From contig JABSRZ010000003.1 of NCBI GenBank assembly GCA_013214705.1, positions 589,443 through 653,442 on the forward strand: DNA of 64,000 bases. The letters are read 5' to 3'. Each line of letters opens with the position of its first letter. Within the stretch, counting starts at the first letter, position 1. The notes below the pieces were generated by a model. The model saw only the letters and a list, made by a program, of their open reading frames with translations, had not been told where the DNA came from and searched no databases. The position numbers were made by a program, and so were the translations under genes. The DNA comes from Hyphomicrobiales bacterium. GTDB taxonomy: Bacteria; Pseudomonadota; Alphaproteobacteria; Rhizobiales; OSC116. This document shows, piece after piece, positions 52,875-63,080 of the stretch.

Positions 52875-55802
52875 TCACTCATAAGCGCCAATAAATTCGG
52901 TAAAAATTTTACTGGTTTTTGCCTGCAATTCACGCAATGTTTGTTCTAAATATTTGATATCGGGGCTGTTGGTAACCGCCAGCAACAAACGTTCTAACCC
53001 ATCAGGTATGGTTTCTGCCTCAAAATCTCCATCTATCGTCACTCTGATGATTTGCGAAATTTCTGAATATAATTTTAGGCTTATCGATAGGTTTTCATAT
53101 TGTTCTGCCGAAATATATTGATTTTCGAAAATATATTGCAACGATTTTAGACTATTAATTTGCAGAATTTCTGGCGTTTTCTGGGCATGAATTAGGCTCA
53201 GATATTGAATGATGAATTCAATGTCGATGATGCCGCCCTTTATGGGTTTAACCGACCATATATTATCGGTTTTCTTTTCGGCATTTATTCGTCCGCGCAT
53301 TTCCAACACTTCGGCTTTGATTTTTTGTTCATCGCGTTGTTGCGCCAGTGTGCGTCTGATTGTCGCCTCTACTTTGGCGGCTAATTTTTTGTCGCCAGCC
53401 ACCACCCGGGCGCGGGTTAAAGCCTGATGCTCCCATACCCAAGCTTGGTTTTGTTGGTAATTTTCAAAACTTTCAAACCTTGTCGCCACTGGGCCTTTTT
53501 TGCCCGAGGGGCGTAGCCGCATATCGACCTCAAATAACGCGCCTTCGGTGGTCGGTACGGTTAAAGCCGAAATTAAACTTTGGGTTAGTTTGGTAAACCA
53601 TAAAGTCGAATTCAGGGATTTTTTCCCATTAGAAACAACATGTTCATCGGCTACATCATATATTACGATTAAATCTAAATCAGATGTGCAGGTTAATTCT
53701 TGGCTGCCCAATTTGCCCATGCCCACAACCACCAATTCACCATCTATCTCGCCAAATCGCCGGGCAATCTCTTGTTTAGCAACGTCTAACATGGTTGCCA
53801 CCAGGCAATCCGCAAGGTCAGAATATGCCAAGGCAATTTCATCACCTCTGGTGATTTGCGAAATCTGATGCACGCCAATTTGAAATTGAGCTTCTTGGCC
53901 AAAAATACGCGCAACATTTAGCCTGCCTTCAAAATCATCCACCGCTTGCATGGCTTTAGCAAGCGCCAGTTGATATTGCAATTTAGTTGGTAAATCCTGC
54001 ATAAAGCTGGGGTTGATAACCGCATCAAACAACTGACTCTTGTGCGATAACTGGCTAGCTAATTTAGGTGCAGTGATGAGAATGTTGACAAATAAATTGA
54101 ACAGGTCGGCATTGTTTATAAATAGTGAAAAAAGTTGAACCCCCGCCGGCAAACCCATTAAAAACCGATCGAATGCCAATAAGGCGTTATCTGGGTTAGA
54201 AGCTTTAGACAATTGTTGCAATATTGTTGGTACCATTTCTGTTACCAGTGAGCGCGTGCGAGAGGTGCGAAGGCAAGGATAGCGGGCAAAATGCCACTGG
54301 CGCACCATATCTGAGGTGCGCGATGGAAACTCATAACCTAAGCGGCTTAAGGTGGTTAATGTTTCCTCATCATGCTCAGCACCGGTAAACACCAAATTGC
54401 CTAATTCGGCATTTAATTGGGGGGCGTTTTCAAACAAAGCCGCATAATGTTCTTGAACTTTATTTAAATGTCGCAACATGTCTTGGCGAAATGACTCCAA
54501 ATTATTATAGGCGCAAAATCTAGCAAAATTTTCTAACTTGGGTAAATCGGTGGGCAAGGTCTGGGTTTGTTCATCATTCAGCATTTGCAATCTATGCTCT
54601 ACATTGCGCAGAAATATATAACATTCCTTTAAATCCACCGCCACTTGCGGCAATATCCATTTGGCCTGAGTCAGGCTATCTAGCATTTCTAAAGTGCCAG
54701 ACTTGCGCAATTCCGGCTGCCGGCCACCCGCTATAAGCTGTTGAGTTTGTACGAAAAATTCTATTTCTCGGATGCCACCACGGCCCAATTTAATATTATG
54801 CCCATCAACTTTAATTTCACCATGGCCTTTGTGAATGTGGATTTGCCTTTTCATGGCGTGGACATCGCGTATCGACGCAAAGTCTAAATATTTTCGCCAA
54901 ATAAAGGGCTGCAATTGCTGCATAAAATCCTGCCCAAGTTTTTGGTCACCGGCGCATATTCTGGCTTTTATCATCGCCGCGCGTTCCCAATTTTGGCCGA
55001 TAGATTCGTAATAACTGAGCGCAGCATCGTAACTTATGGCTATTTGGGTGGCACCGGGGTCGGGTCGCAAACGCAAGTCCACCCTAAATACATAGCCATA
55101 TTCATTACGTTGTTGAATGTATTTCACCAATTTTTTGGTCAATTTAATGGCAAATTTATAAGGGTCCTTGCCGTCAGCTAGGTTTAATTTATTGGGGTCG
55201 AAAAAAACGATCAGGTCGATATCTGACGAATAATTAAGTTCAAAAGCACCGTGCTTGCCCATGGCAATTACAAATAAACCACAATGGCGGCTTATCGCGT
55301 CGATATTATCAGTTTCAATTTTTCCTTCGGCAACCAACTGTTTTAATATATATTTTAAAGATACTTCTATCGAATAATCTGCAAACCGGCTTAAAATATC
55401 GGTTATTTTGGCTTGTGGCAACTGGCCTTGCAAATCCCATATCGCCAAACAAAGTGCCAATTTCTGTTTGCCGATGCGCAAATGCATCATCAACTCGTCT
55501 TCATTACTTGCCGCATTAATTTTGACGTCCAAATCTGCTTTAAATATTTTAAATATTATATCGGTTTTTTGGCGCAAAATGTCCAGCGTGAATTGTGGAA
55601 ATTTGACAATAATCGAACTTAAATATGGCGATGAGACAAGTATGATTTTAAGCAGAGATTCTAACTGCTGATTATGATTCAAAAATTCATAATCAAAATT
55701 ATTATCGGCAAATAATTGTTTTAAGTCGGCATATTTAGTTTCGGCTTTTTCTTCATCCATAGCGGGCGGAAATTGGACAAATTCAGAAGTTTCTAATGTC
55801 AT
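52875..55802 (-). CDS. glnE: Bifunctional glutamine synthetase adenylyltransferase/deadenylase
   Basis: 975 residues from the ATG at 55802 (GAGG upstream). Two nucleotidyltransferase domains, each with the GlnE signature: VIAMGKHGAFELNYSSDIDL in the N-terminal deadenylase half and VVGMGKLGSQELTCTSDLDL in the C-terminal adenylylase half. LGRGGIREIEFFVQTQQLI is the domain-linking GlnE motif. Controls glutamine synthetase activity in response to PII. Not linked to glnA or glnB here. Confidence 0.96.
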   Translation of the reverse strand: MTLETSEFVQFPPAMDEEKAETKYADLKQLFADNNFDYEFLNHNQQLESLLKIILVSSPYLSSIIVKFPQFTLDILRQKTDIIFKIFKADLDVKINAASNEDELMMHLRIGKQKLALCLAIWDLQGQLPQAKITDILSRFADYSIEVSLKYILKQLVAEGKIETDNIDAISRHCGLFVIAMGKHGAFELNYSSDIDLIVFFDPNKLNLADGKDPYKFAIKLTKKLVKYIQQRNEYGYVFRVDLRLRPDPGATQIAISYDAALSYYESIGQNWERAAMIKARICAGDQKLGQDFMQQLQPFIWRKYLDFASIRDVHAMKRQIHIHKGHGEIKVDGHNIKLGRGGIREIEFFVQTQQLIAGGRQPELRKSGTLEMLDSLTQAKWILPQVAVDLKECYIFLRNVEHRLQMLNDEQTQTLPTDLPKLENFARFCAYNNLESFRQDMLRHLNKVQEHYAALFENAPQLNAELGNLVFTGAEHDEETLTTLSRLGYEFPSRTSDMVRQWHFARYPCLRTSRTRSLVTEMVPTILQQLSKASNPDNALLAFDRFLMGLPAGVQLFSLFINNADLFNLFVNILITAPKLASQLSHKSQLFDAVINPSFMQDLPTKLQYQLALAKAMQAVDDFEGRLNVARIFGQEAQFQIGVHQISQITRGDEIALAYSDLADCLVATMLDVAKQEIARRFGEIDGELVVVGMGKLGSQELTCTSDLDLIVIYDVADEHVVSNGKKSLNSTLWFTKLTQSLISALTVPTTEGALFEVDMRLRPSGKKGPVATRFESFENYQQNQAWVWEHQALTRARVVAGDKKLAAKVEATIRRTLAQQRDEQKIKAEVLEMRGRINAEKKTDNIWSVKPIKGGIIDIEFIIQYLSLIHAQKTPEILQINSLKSLQYIFENQYISAEQYENLSISLKLYSEISQIIRVTIDGDFEAETIPDGLERLLLAVTNSPDIKYLEQTLRELQAKTSKIFTEFIGAYE

Positions 55803-55823
55803 ATCTAGCCTCAATTATGCCGA

Positions 55824-56243
55824 CTAATCTTGGTTGTTGAATTTTCTATTCATGTTCTTAAAGTAAAAAAATGCGAATAGAAATGCAATAGATAAAAATA
55901 TAATCGGAGTGAACCATAACAAATAATTTCGCAGAGAAAACAGTGGTTTCAACAGCACAAATTCGCCATATCGATCGACTAGAAATTGTTTAATCTGTAA
56001 ATCTGTTTTGCCCTGTGATATTTGCTCACGCACCAAAATTTTTAAATCCACCGCCAAATCGGCATCGCTAGACTCGATGGATTGATTTTGACACACCAAA
56101 CAGCGTAATTCTAACGACAGGTTTTTGGCACGCTGTTCTAACACCTCATTTTCTAATGGCACCACTTTTTCGGCGGCAACCATCGAGGGTATAAAAAGCC
56201 ATATAAGCATTAAAACTATAATTGGTTTCAACAGCTTATTCAT
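55824..56243 (-). CDS. ccmH: Cytochrome c maturation protein CcmH (CycL)
   Basis: 139 residues from the ATG at 56243, which overlaps ccmF by 8 bases (GAGG upstream). Signal or anchor helix at 5-23, then the redox motif LRCLVCQNQSI with Cys48 and Cys51, the helical domain DLKILVREQISQGKTDLQIK and QFLVDRYGEFVLLKP, and a C-terminal membrane helix. Periplasmic thiol reductant for apocytochrome c. Confidence 0.95.
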   Translation of the reverse strand: MNKLLKPIIVLMLIWLFIPSMVAAEKVVPLENEVLEQRAKNLSLELRCLVCQNQSIESSDADLAVDLKILVREQISQGKTDLQIKQFLVDRYGEFVLLKPLFSLRNYLLWFTPIIFLSIAFLFAFFYFKNMNRKFNNQD

Positions 56244-58221
56244 TTTCCACCTCACTATTATTTAGCTTTGTTAGCCTTATTTTACGCCCCTGCCTGTCGG
56301 TTAAAGACAATAAACCACCCAGCATCATTATCAATGGCCCCAGCCAAATAAATAAAACCAAGGGGTTATAATAGGCACGCAACTGCACTTTATTATCTTC
56401 GCCCAGCTGCCCAAAGGCCACATAAATCTGGCCCAAATTATGGTTATATAGGCCGACTTCTGTGGTGGGTGTGTCGCGTTTTAAATAGCGGCGTTTTGAG
56501 GTTTTTATCACCCCCAAGGCTTCGCCGTCTTTAGACAATAAAAAATTGCCAACAATTTCATTATAATTGTCGCCAGTCACATTTTCAATGCTGTCAAATT
56601 CCAGTTCAAACCCGGCAATGGTCATATGATCGCCAATGGTCATATCTTTGATATTTTCCACCCGCCAAGCGCTCATGGCGGCGAGGCCAAGCACCATGAT
56701 GCCAACGCCCATATGCGCGCACATGACGGCGAATTTTGCACGACGCAAATTTAACAACCGCCGCAGTGCGATGTGCCATTGCAACTGGCCAAAGCGGGCT
56801 GAATATAATATTTCGAACAATGCGCCAAAAATTAGCCATATGCCCAGCAGCATGCCTGCCCACGCCATAATGGATTTATAACCGCTGAGATAGTAGAAAA
56901 TTAGAACGGCCGCAAAGCTGGCGAAAAATACCCATAGCAGCAGCCTTAAAGCCTCGCCAAGGTCGCCACGTTTCCACTTTAACATGGTGCCAATGGGCAA
57001 TAATATTAATAACGGTACAGCCAGTGGGATGAATGTCTGATTGAAAAAAGGCGCCCCGACCGATAGTTTACTCCCGCCAATGGCGTCGATGAATAACGGG
57101 TATAAAGTGCCGACAAACACCGTCACCAGCATCACCGAAATAAGCAGGTTATTTAACAATAATGCGCCTTCGCGGCTGATGGGGGCAAAAATACCACGTT
57201 GTTTTATATGGCCACTTTTAAAAGCATATAGGCTAAAAGCACCGGCCATAAAGTAAAATAATATGCCCAAAATAACCAAGCCACGTGCCGGGTCGACGGC
57301 AAAGGCATGCACCGAAGTTAATATGCCGGAGCGGACTAAGAAAGTGCCCAATAGGCTCAACCCAAAGGCGATGATGGCCAGCAAAATTGTCCAACTACCC
57401 AAAGCGCCGCGTTTTTCCATCACGATGGCGCTGTGCAGCAATGCGGTGGCGGCTAACCACGGCATTAGTGAAGCGTTTTCAACCGGGTCCCAAAACCAAA
57501 AACCACCCCAGCCGAGCTCATAATATGCCCAGTAAGAGCCAAGCGCGATGCCACCCGTGAGGCAAGACCAGGCAAATAATGTCCAAGGCCGCACCCATTT
57601 TGCCCATTGTTCATCTATTTGTTCGGTCAGCAAGGCGGCAATGGCAAATGAGAATGGAATGGATAGGCCGACATAGCCTAAATATAAAAGCGGCGGGTGG
57701 ATGGCCAGCGCCCAATCTTGCAACAAGGGGTTGAGGTTATTGCCCTCTAGTGGGACGATAAATAACCGCTCGAACGGATTAGAAGTGAACAGGATAAACC
57801 CAATAATCGCAACCGCCAGCATGGCCTGAATGGCCAAACTGAGGGTGATGAATTTGTCATCTAATTTGCGCCCAAACAATGCCAAAAACCCACCAAGTAG
57901 CGAAATAATTAAGGCGAATAATAATATAGAGCCTTCATGATTGCCCCATGTGGCGGCAAGTTTGAAAAATAACGGTTTTAAACTGTGCGAATGCTCAAAA
58001 ATTATTTTTATCGAAAAATCTGAGCTGGCAAATAAAATCAGCAATATCGCAAAGCTAATGCCGATTAATATAGCCTGTAATTTAGCCGCGCGCTGAGTGG
58101 CATTGCGCAAATTAACATGGTGCAATGGCGATGATAATAACGGCAAAAGCCCGATTGTGGTTTGAAACAAAGCCACAAAAAAACTTAAAATAAGGGTAAA
58201 TTGTCCGAATTCAGCTAGCAT
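56236..58221 (-). CDS. ccmF: Cytochrome c haem lyase subunit CcmF (CycK)
   Basis: About 661 residues from the ATG at 58221; a TTG at 58230 that overlaps ccmE is an alternative. Polytopic membrane protein with the haem-handling WWD-type motif WGGFWFWDPVENASLMPW and conserved GNHEGSILLFALI and LFLLSKDG-containing periplasmic part near the C-terminus. Ligates haem from CcmE to apocytochrome c together with CcmH and CcmI. Confidence 0.96.
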   Translation of the reverse strand: MLAEFGQFTLILSFFVALFQTTIGLLPLLSSPLHHVNLRNATQRAAKLQAILIGISFAILLILFASSDFSIKIIFEHSHSLKPLFFKLAATWGNHEGSILLFALIISLLGGFLALFGRKLDDKFITLSLAIQAMLAVAIIGFILFTSNPFERLFIVPLEGNNLNPLLQDWALAIHPPLLYLGYVGLSIPFSFAIAALLTEQIDEQWAKWVRPWTLFAWSCLTGGIALGSYWAYYELGWGGFWFWDPVENASLMPWLAATALLHSAIVMEKRGALGSWTILLAIIAFGLSLLGTFLVRSGILTSVHAFAVDPARGLVILGILFYFMAGAFSLYAFKSGHIKQRGIFAPISREGALLLNNLLISVMLVTVFVGTLYPLFIDAIGGSKLSVGAPFFNQTFIPLAVPLLILLPIGTMLKWKRGDLGEALRLLLWVFFASFAAVLIFYYLSGYKSIMAWAGMLLGIWLIFGALFEILYSARFGQLQWHIALRRLLNLRRAKFAVMCAHMGVGIMVLGLAAMSAWRVENIKDMTIGDHMTIAGFELEFDSIENVTGDNYNEIVGNFLLSKDGEALGVIKTSKRRYLKRDTPTTEVGLYNHNLGQIYVAFGQLGEDNKVQLRAYYNPLVLFIWLGPLIMMLGGLLSLTDRQGRKIRLTKLNNSEVENE

Positions 58222-58226
58222 AAGTT

Positions 58227-58676
58227 TCAATCATTGGTTGGTGGGGTTTGGCCTTGCCAATGGCCTTGATCTTTTAAACTATCCGCTACTTCTTTGGGCA
58301 TATAATTTTCGTCATGTTTGGCCAACAGACTGTCGGCGACGAATAGTTTATTGGGGGTTAAATAACCTTCTAATACAACACCCTGACCTTGTTTAAAAAG
58401 GTCGGGTACCACGCCTTTATAGCTGATATTTAAATTCATATTATTGTCAGTTATTTGAAAAGTCAGCACTTCATTTTGGCGCTCAATAGAGTCAATTACA
58501 ACCAGCCCACCAATGCGCAACCGGGTGGTTGGGTCTAAATTTTCGGTCATTATTTGGGTTGGCGTTTTAAAAAAAGAAATCCCATCTTTCATCGCGGTTA
58601 AAATGAGCGCGATGGCCACTCCTAACAGCAGCAAACCGACAATGATAAACGTAAATCTTTGTTGTTTTCTGGTCAT
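58227..58676 (-). CDS. ccmE: Haem chaperone CcmE (CycJ)
   Basis: 149 residues. N-terminal membrane anchor (about 8-28) and OB-fold periplasmic domain; the covalent haem site is His121 in the HDENY motif (HxxxY). Carries haem from CcmC to CcmF. ATG at 58676 shares one base with the ccmI stop. Confidence 0.96.
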   Translation of the reverse strand: MTRKQQRFTFIIVGLLLLGVAIALILTAMKDGISFFKTPTQIMTENLDPTTRLRIGGLVVIDSIERQNEVLTFQITDNNMNLNISYKGVVPDLFKQGQGVVLEGYLTPNKLFVADSLLAKHDENYMPKEVADSLKDQGHWQGQTPPTND

Positions 58677-59365
58677 TAATTCGCTTCCTGCTGCATTATA
58701 CTGGTCAATATATTGTTTAACGGCGCCACTTGTTCGGCATCCAGATTGTGAACCGCTATAAATTCTTCAACTTCAGTTTTTGCCTGTGCCGTATCGCCCA
58801 TATTTTGCAGCATAGAGGCATAATAAAACATGGCTTCCACATTGTCTGGCATTTTTTCGTGTGCTTTGCCAAACGCCACCGCTGACATGTCGCCAAACAC
58901 TCCGCGGTTAATTTGCAAATCTGCCTTGCCCAAACCAAGCCAATTTGAGCCATTGCTGTTGCCAAATTTTATCGCATTGGCAAACGCCGCAAAGGCTTTT
59001 TGCGGTTGGTTTAAACTCAAATAAGTTGGCGCGACCACTTGCCAACCATCTGCATCTTCTGGATTATCGGTCAAATGGGTTTCAATTTCGGCAATAATTC
59101 TTTGAATTTTCTCATCAATAAGCGGGGTTTGTTTGGCTTGAAAGGTTGAGGGCGCGCCTATATAGGCATATATGCCAATGCTGCCAAAAATCAGCAAGCC
59201 ACTGAAAAGAAACAATAATAATTTTGAATTTGTCGGCAAGCTAACTGCCGTTGTGGTGGTTTGTATAATTGGCAGTTTTGCCAATATCGGCATCGTTAAA
59301 TATACAAATGAAGCCGTAGCCAATATAGTTATAGAGACCCAAAAAAATATTTGCATGTAAAGCAT
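58676..59365 (-). CDS. ccmI: Cytochrome c biogenesis protein CcmI (CycH)
   Basis: About 229 residues from the ATG at 59365 (59356 also possible). Two N-terminal membrane helices (FFWVSITILATASFVYLTM and LLLFLFSGLLIFGSIGIYAY) followed by a periplasmic TPR domain (DADGWQVVAPTYLSLNQPQK, AEVEEFIAVHN-like end). Apocytochrome c chaperone. First gene of ccmIEFH; ccmABCDG are not in the window. Confidence 0.9.
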   Translation of the reverse strand: MLYMQIFFWVSITILATASFVYLTMPILAKLPIIQTTTTAVSLPTNSKLLLFLFSGLLIFGSIGIYAYIGAPSTFQAKQTPLIDEKIQRIIAEIETHLTDNPEDADGWQVVAPTYLSLNQPQKAFAAFANAIKFGNSNGSNWLGLGKADLQINRGVFGDMSAVAFGKAHEKMPDNVEAMFYYASMLQNMGDTAQAKTEVEEFIAVHNLDAEQVAPLNNILTSIMQQEAN

Positions 59366-59480
59366 ATCCAACCAAAAGTGTAAATCGCCCAATTCAAACG
59401 ATGGGTATTTTTATAAGCTATATAATTTATAATGCAACGCGGCATTATGCCCCATTTAACCATAATTATAAGTTATAAAC

Positions 59481-60899
59481 TTAATTTATGATGGCGGTTT
59501 TAGCTGCCAATAGACCACCTTTATGGTATATAGCGGCTTGGCTTTCATCTTTAATAATGCTTATTAATTCGGTCGCTAGCTCCAAATACGGAAATAATGC
59601 GTTTCGTTTGTTGCCAACTTCATTGCGCAACAATTCCACAATAGATTTAGAATATAATTCAATTGAACCAAGCGCTCTCTTATAATGCTCGGTATATATG
59701 GCGCTGCATAAACTGGCCGAAATATAATTTTTCAAGCCATGCAAAAGGTGCAAATTGTTCGTCAATTCTACCACATCAAATGGGTCTGGTATTGCCGCAG
59801 CTTTGCCAGATGGTATTTTTTGAAACCCACCCAAAGTAGATTTTAGTTGCCGCCCCAAAGCGGTGATGTTTTTTTCTAATTCGGTGGAAACCTGCGTCCG
59901 CAATTCGATAATATCACGCCCCCAACTGCTGATGGCAGAAATTTCATATTCTCTTTCAACACCTAGTACAATGTTGGCATAATCTTTGTAATATTCCAAT
60001 TTTTTATGCGGCTTTTTTTTATCAAACTCGCAAGTTACAAAATTATTTGCCGCAACACGCGCCTTAAATAATATCATTTCACCAATTATGGCTAAATCAC
60101 ACTGTGCTGCAGCCGAGGCATTGTCTATTCGATAATATTTTAATATAATGCGTAATGCATGCGCCGGGTATTTTAGCGAGTTCAACATTAGGCTGATATA
60201 TAGTGGTAAGAATGCCGGCAGTTCTTTTTTCAGGCGCAACATTTCATCGGTTGCTTTGTGCAAATAATTGCCGTTCAATTCGGTAATTTCGTCAGGGAAA
60301 AACTTCAAGGCGGTTTCAACATCCCGCATGTTTTGTAAATAAAAACTCAAATCCTCGGCATCTGCGGCAATATTTTCATTGCCAATAATCATGGTGAAAC
60401 GAGTCCATTCCTTATAATCTTGCTTACTTGAAACAATTATTTCATTGAGTTTCTGCCCAGCCAAACGGTTAAATTCATTGACCACAATTTTGGCTCGTTT
60501 CATTTCTTTTTCTAAAACGGCCATTCTGAAACTAAGTTCAAACTCATCAATTTCATCTGGCATAAGTTTTAGTAAGATAAAAAACCAAATTTTTTCCATA
60601 GCAAATCGAGAAATCATGCCCGCCTTGCGTTCATCCAAATTGCCATCGAATAATATCTTGGCAAACGGCAAATAAAAATAACGGCGTAAATTATATTTAC
60701 GTTTTTCAGGTGGTAATAGTTTTTTTTCTTGGTCTGCTAAGGTTTTTGTTGCAAGTTCGGCAATTTTGAGCATTTGCGGCCGTTCGGGCGTGTCAGGCGA
60801 CATGTCCGAAATCTGTGTAAGCAAATATTTCAATGCCTCTGGTGGCAAATGTGATATTTTCTTAAACATTTTTGGCTCAAGAAATTTGGTAATGTCCAT
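59481..60899 (-). CDS. Large hypothetical protein next to the ccm operon
   Basis: 472 residues, soluble, mainly alpha-helical and charged; no signal peptide, membrane helix or catalytic motif recognised. Segments such as LPPEALKYLLTQISDMSPD, RKYNLRRYFYLPFAKILFDG and KYPAHALRIILKYYRIDNAS look like a conserved helical scaffold. Alone, 89 bases upstream of ccmI on the same strand and separated from the FeuQ-like kinase by 140 bases. I do not recognise the family. Confidence 0.75.
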   Translation of the reverse strand: MDITKFLEPKMFKKISHLPPEALKYLLTQISDMSPDTPERPQMLKIAELATKTLADQEKKLLPPEKRKYNLRRYFYLPFAKILFDGNLDERKAGMISRFAMEKIWFFILLKLMPDEIDEFELSFRMAVLEKEMKRAKIVVNEFNRLAGQKLNEIIVSSKQDYKEWTRFTMIIGNENIAADAEDLSFYLQNMRDVETALKFFPDEITELNGNYLHKATDEMLRLKKELPAFLPLYISLMLNSLKYPAHALRIILKYYRIDNASAAAQCDLAIIGEMILFKARVAANNFVTCEFDKKKPHKKLEYYKDYANIVLGVEREYEISAISSWGRDIIELRTQVSTELEKNITALGRQLKSTLGGFQKIPSGKAAAIPDPFDVVELTNNLHLLHGLKNYISASLCSAIYTEHYKRALGSIELYSKSIVELLRNEVGNKRNALFPYLELATELISIIKDESQAAIYHKGGLLAAKTAIIN

Positions 60900-61038
60900 T
60901 ATATGCCGAATCCATTTTACACCCTTTTAAATTAGGGTTAATTACACCTTAGGCCAATGTATAATATTTTAATTAAAACTCTCCTAAATTGCGCTTTAAT
61001 GATGTGCATTTAAATCAAACCAATGACGGTGTTTTGAT

Positions 61039-62406
61039 TCACGCCATTGGCAACCACAATTCAGCTTTTAAACCAGCAAGTTGACTTTTGCTTAGGGTGA
61101 ATTTTCCTTTGTACAATTCTGTCAATTCTTTGACAATCGAAAGCCCCAAGCCCGAACCAATCATGTTTTCATCGATTCTATGCCCACGTTGCATTACTTT
61201 TTTAAGTTCCTGGGCAGGCATAAACGGCCCGTCATCTTCGACAATGATATGTAATTTTTGCTGGTTATCTATTTGTGCCACTCCGATAGCAATGCTCACC
61301 CTGCGGTTACACCATTTGAAGGCATTATCAATTAAATTTCCGATCAATTCTTCTAAATCTTGGCGCTCGCCATAAAAACAAATTTCATCTTCTAATTTCA
61401 AATCAACTTTTACATTCTTATCAAAATTTATTTTTTTCAGCGCATTGACAATAGAATTAACGATCGGGCTGACTTGTATTTTGGTGGCGACGGTGTCGTG
61501 GCTAGCAATCATCCTTGCGCGGTTTAAATGATGCGCCACCTGAACATTCATTAAGCCAACTTGTTGTTTCACAAGTTTCGAGTTTTCATCGAGCTTGTTG
61601 TCGCTGGCGTTTAACAACACAGAAAGTGGCGTTTTAAGTGCATGAGCTAAGTTGCCAACATGGGTTCTGGCGCGCTCAATCACTTGTTCATTGGCGGCGA
61701 CAAGGTTATTTATTTCATTCACCACCGGCATTAATTCTTGCGGCAATTCCGCCTCTATCGATTTTCCTTCACCAATTCTAATTTTGGCCAAATAATTTTT
61801 TAAATGCTCCAAAGGTTTTAACACAAAGCGCAACTGAAAATATGTACCTAAGGTTAACCCCGCCACCAGCAGGGACAAGCCAGTGGCAATCATCCAATAA
61901 AATGATCTGGCCTCTGAGCTTAATATACGTGAATTGCCAGACACAATGTAGAGCAATGGCTCCTTTAACTCCGGAAACGAAATATATTGGGCATAAACCC
62001 TAATTTCATTTTGCACCGGGCCGACAAAATAAAAGTTAGAAACGTCTTGCCTATTTTGCGCCATTTGGTTTTTAATATCGTCTGTCAGCAATGAAATTAG
62101 TGACGAGTCGTGCAAAGATTGCGATTTAAACAGGCTTTTGGTTTGATTATTTTCGACAATTTGCCAATACCAACCCGAATATAAATTAGAAAATTGCGGC
62201 CCCAATTGGCGCAGACTCAATTCGACTTGGTTGTTTGTTATCACCGTAGCGCCGACCAGTTCGGTCAGTGTGGTTTGCAAACGTTGGTCGAACTGTTTTT
62301 CGGTTGATATGCTAAATATTACCGACAAAAACAAGCCCGTGGTGAGGGTGAGAATGACGCTGCCCACTAAGGTCGATAATAATAATCTGCGTCTAAGGGA
62401 GGTCAC
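61039..62406 (-). CDS. Sensor histidine kinase, PhoQ/FeuQ-like
   Basis: 455 residues. Two membrane helices (about 9-30 and 165-190) around a periplasmic sensor, HAMP-like linker, phospho-acceptor motif NLAHALKTPLSVLLN (the PhoQ-type HAxKTPL) and HATPase_c (LIGNLIDNAFKWC, GSGLGLSIVKELTELYKG). GTG start at 62406 immediately after the regulator stop (TAAGTG). Pair resembles FeuP/FeuQ of rhizobia and Brucella. Confidence 0.9.
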   Translation of the reverse strand: MTSLRRRLLLSTLVGSVILTLTTGLFLSVIFSISTEKQFDQRLQTTLTELVGATVITNNQVELSLRQLGPQFSNLYSGWYWQIVENNQTKSLFKSQSLHDSSLISLLTDDIKNQMAQNRQDVSNFYFVGPVQNEIRVYAQYISFPELKEPLLYIVSGNSRILSSEARSFYWMIATGLSLLVAGLTLGTYFQLRFVLKPLEHLKNYLAKIRIGEGKSIEAELPQELMPVVNEINNLVAANEQVIERARTHVGNLAHALKTPLSVLLNASDNKLDENSKLVKQQVGLMNVQVAHHLNRARMIASHDTVATKIQVSPIVNSIVNALKKINFDKNVKVDLKLEDEICFYGERQDLEELIGNLIDNAFKWCNRRVSIAIGVAQIDNQQKLHIIVEDDGPFMPAQELKKVMQRGHRIDENMIGSGLGLSIVKELTELYKGKFTLSKSQLAGLKAELWLPMA

Positions 62407-63072
62407 TTACGCGCTTTCCTCAATTAATTGATAGCCCAAACCTCTAACGGTTTGCAGCATATTCACCCCGAGTTTTTTCCGAATGCGGCCGACAAAAACT
62501 TCTATTGTATTTGAATCTCGGTCAAAATCTTGGTCGTATAAATGCTCTACCAATTCAGTGCGCGAGATAACCCGCCCCTGTTGGTGCAGCATATATGACA
62601 AAAGTCTAAATTCTAATGAAGTTAATTTAACTTGCAATTCATTTACATAAATGCGCGACGTCTTGGTATCAAGCAATATCGGCCCGCAGGATATTTCACT
62701 CGACGCATGGCCAGCCGCGCGCCTAATGAGCGCTCTTAGCCGCGCTAGCAGCTCTTCCATATGAAACGGTTTGGCCACATAATCATCAGCACCCGCGTCA
62801 AACCCGGCTACTTTTTCATTCCATCTATCTCGAGCAGTTAAAATAAGCACAGGCATTTTTCTGTCTTCACGCCGCCAACTTTCTAATATCGATATGCCAT
62901 CCATAAGCGGCAAGCCAAGGTCTAATATAACCGCGTCATAATTCTCTGAACTGCCTAAAAAATGGCCATCTTCGCCGTCAAAAGCTGCATCAACAACATA
63001 ACCACCATCTTCTAAAGCGGCTTTTATTTGCCGGTTTAAATCTTTGTCATCTTCAACCAGTAAAAGTCGCAT
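62407..63072 (-). CDS. OmpR-family response regulator, PhoP/FeuP-like
   Basis: 221 residues. Acidic pocket LLVEDDKDLN, phospho-acceptor Asp51 (VILDLGLPLMDG), LTARDRWNEKVAGFDAGADD and KPFHMEELLARLRALIRRAA; winged helix LTSLEFRLLSYMLHQQGRVI, VEHLYDQDFDRDSNTIEVF, VGRIRKKLG. The run from RDRW to RRAAGHASSEI is typical of FeuP/PhoP-type regulators of alphaproteobacteria. Co-transcribed with the kinase downstream and a PepSY protein 8 bases upstream. Confidence 0.92.
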   Translation of the reverse strand: MRLLLVEDDKDLNRQIKAALEDGGYVVDAAFDGEDGHFLGSSENYDAVILDLGLPLMDGISILESWRREDRKMPVLILTARDRWNEKVAGFDAGADDYVAKPFHMEELLARLRALIRRAAGHASSEISCGPILLDTKTSRIYVNELQVKLTSLEFRLLSYMLHQQGRVISRTELVEHLYDQDFDRDSNTIEVFVGRIRKKLGVNMLQTVRGLGYQLIEESA

Positions 63073-63080
63073 AAAAGCTC

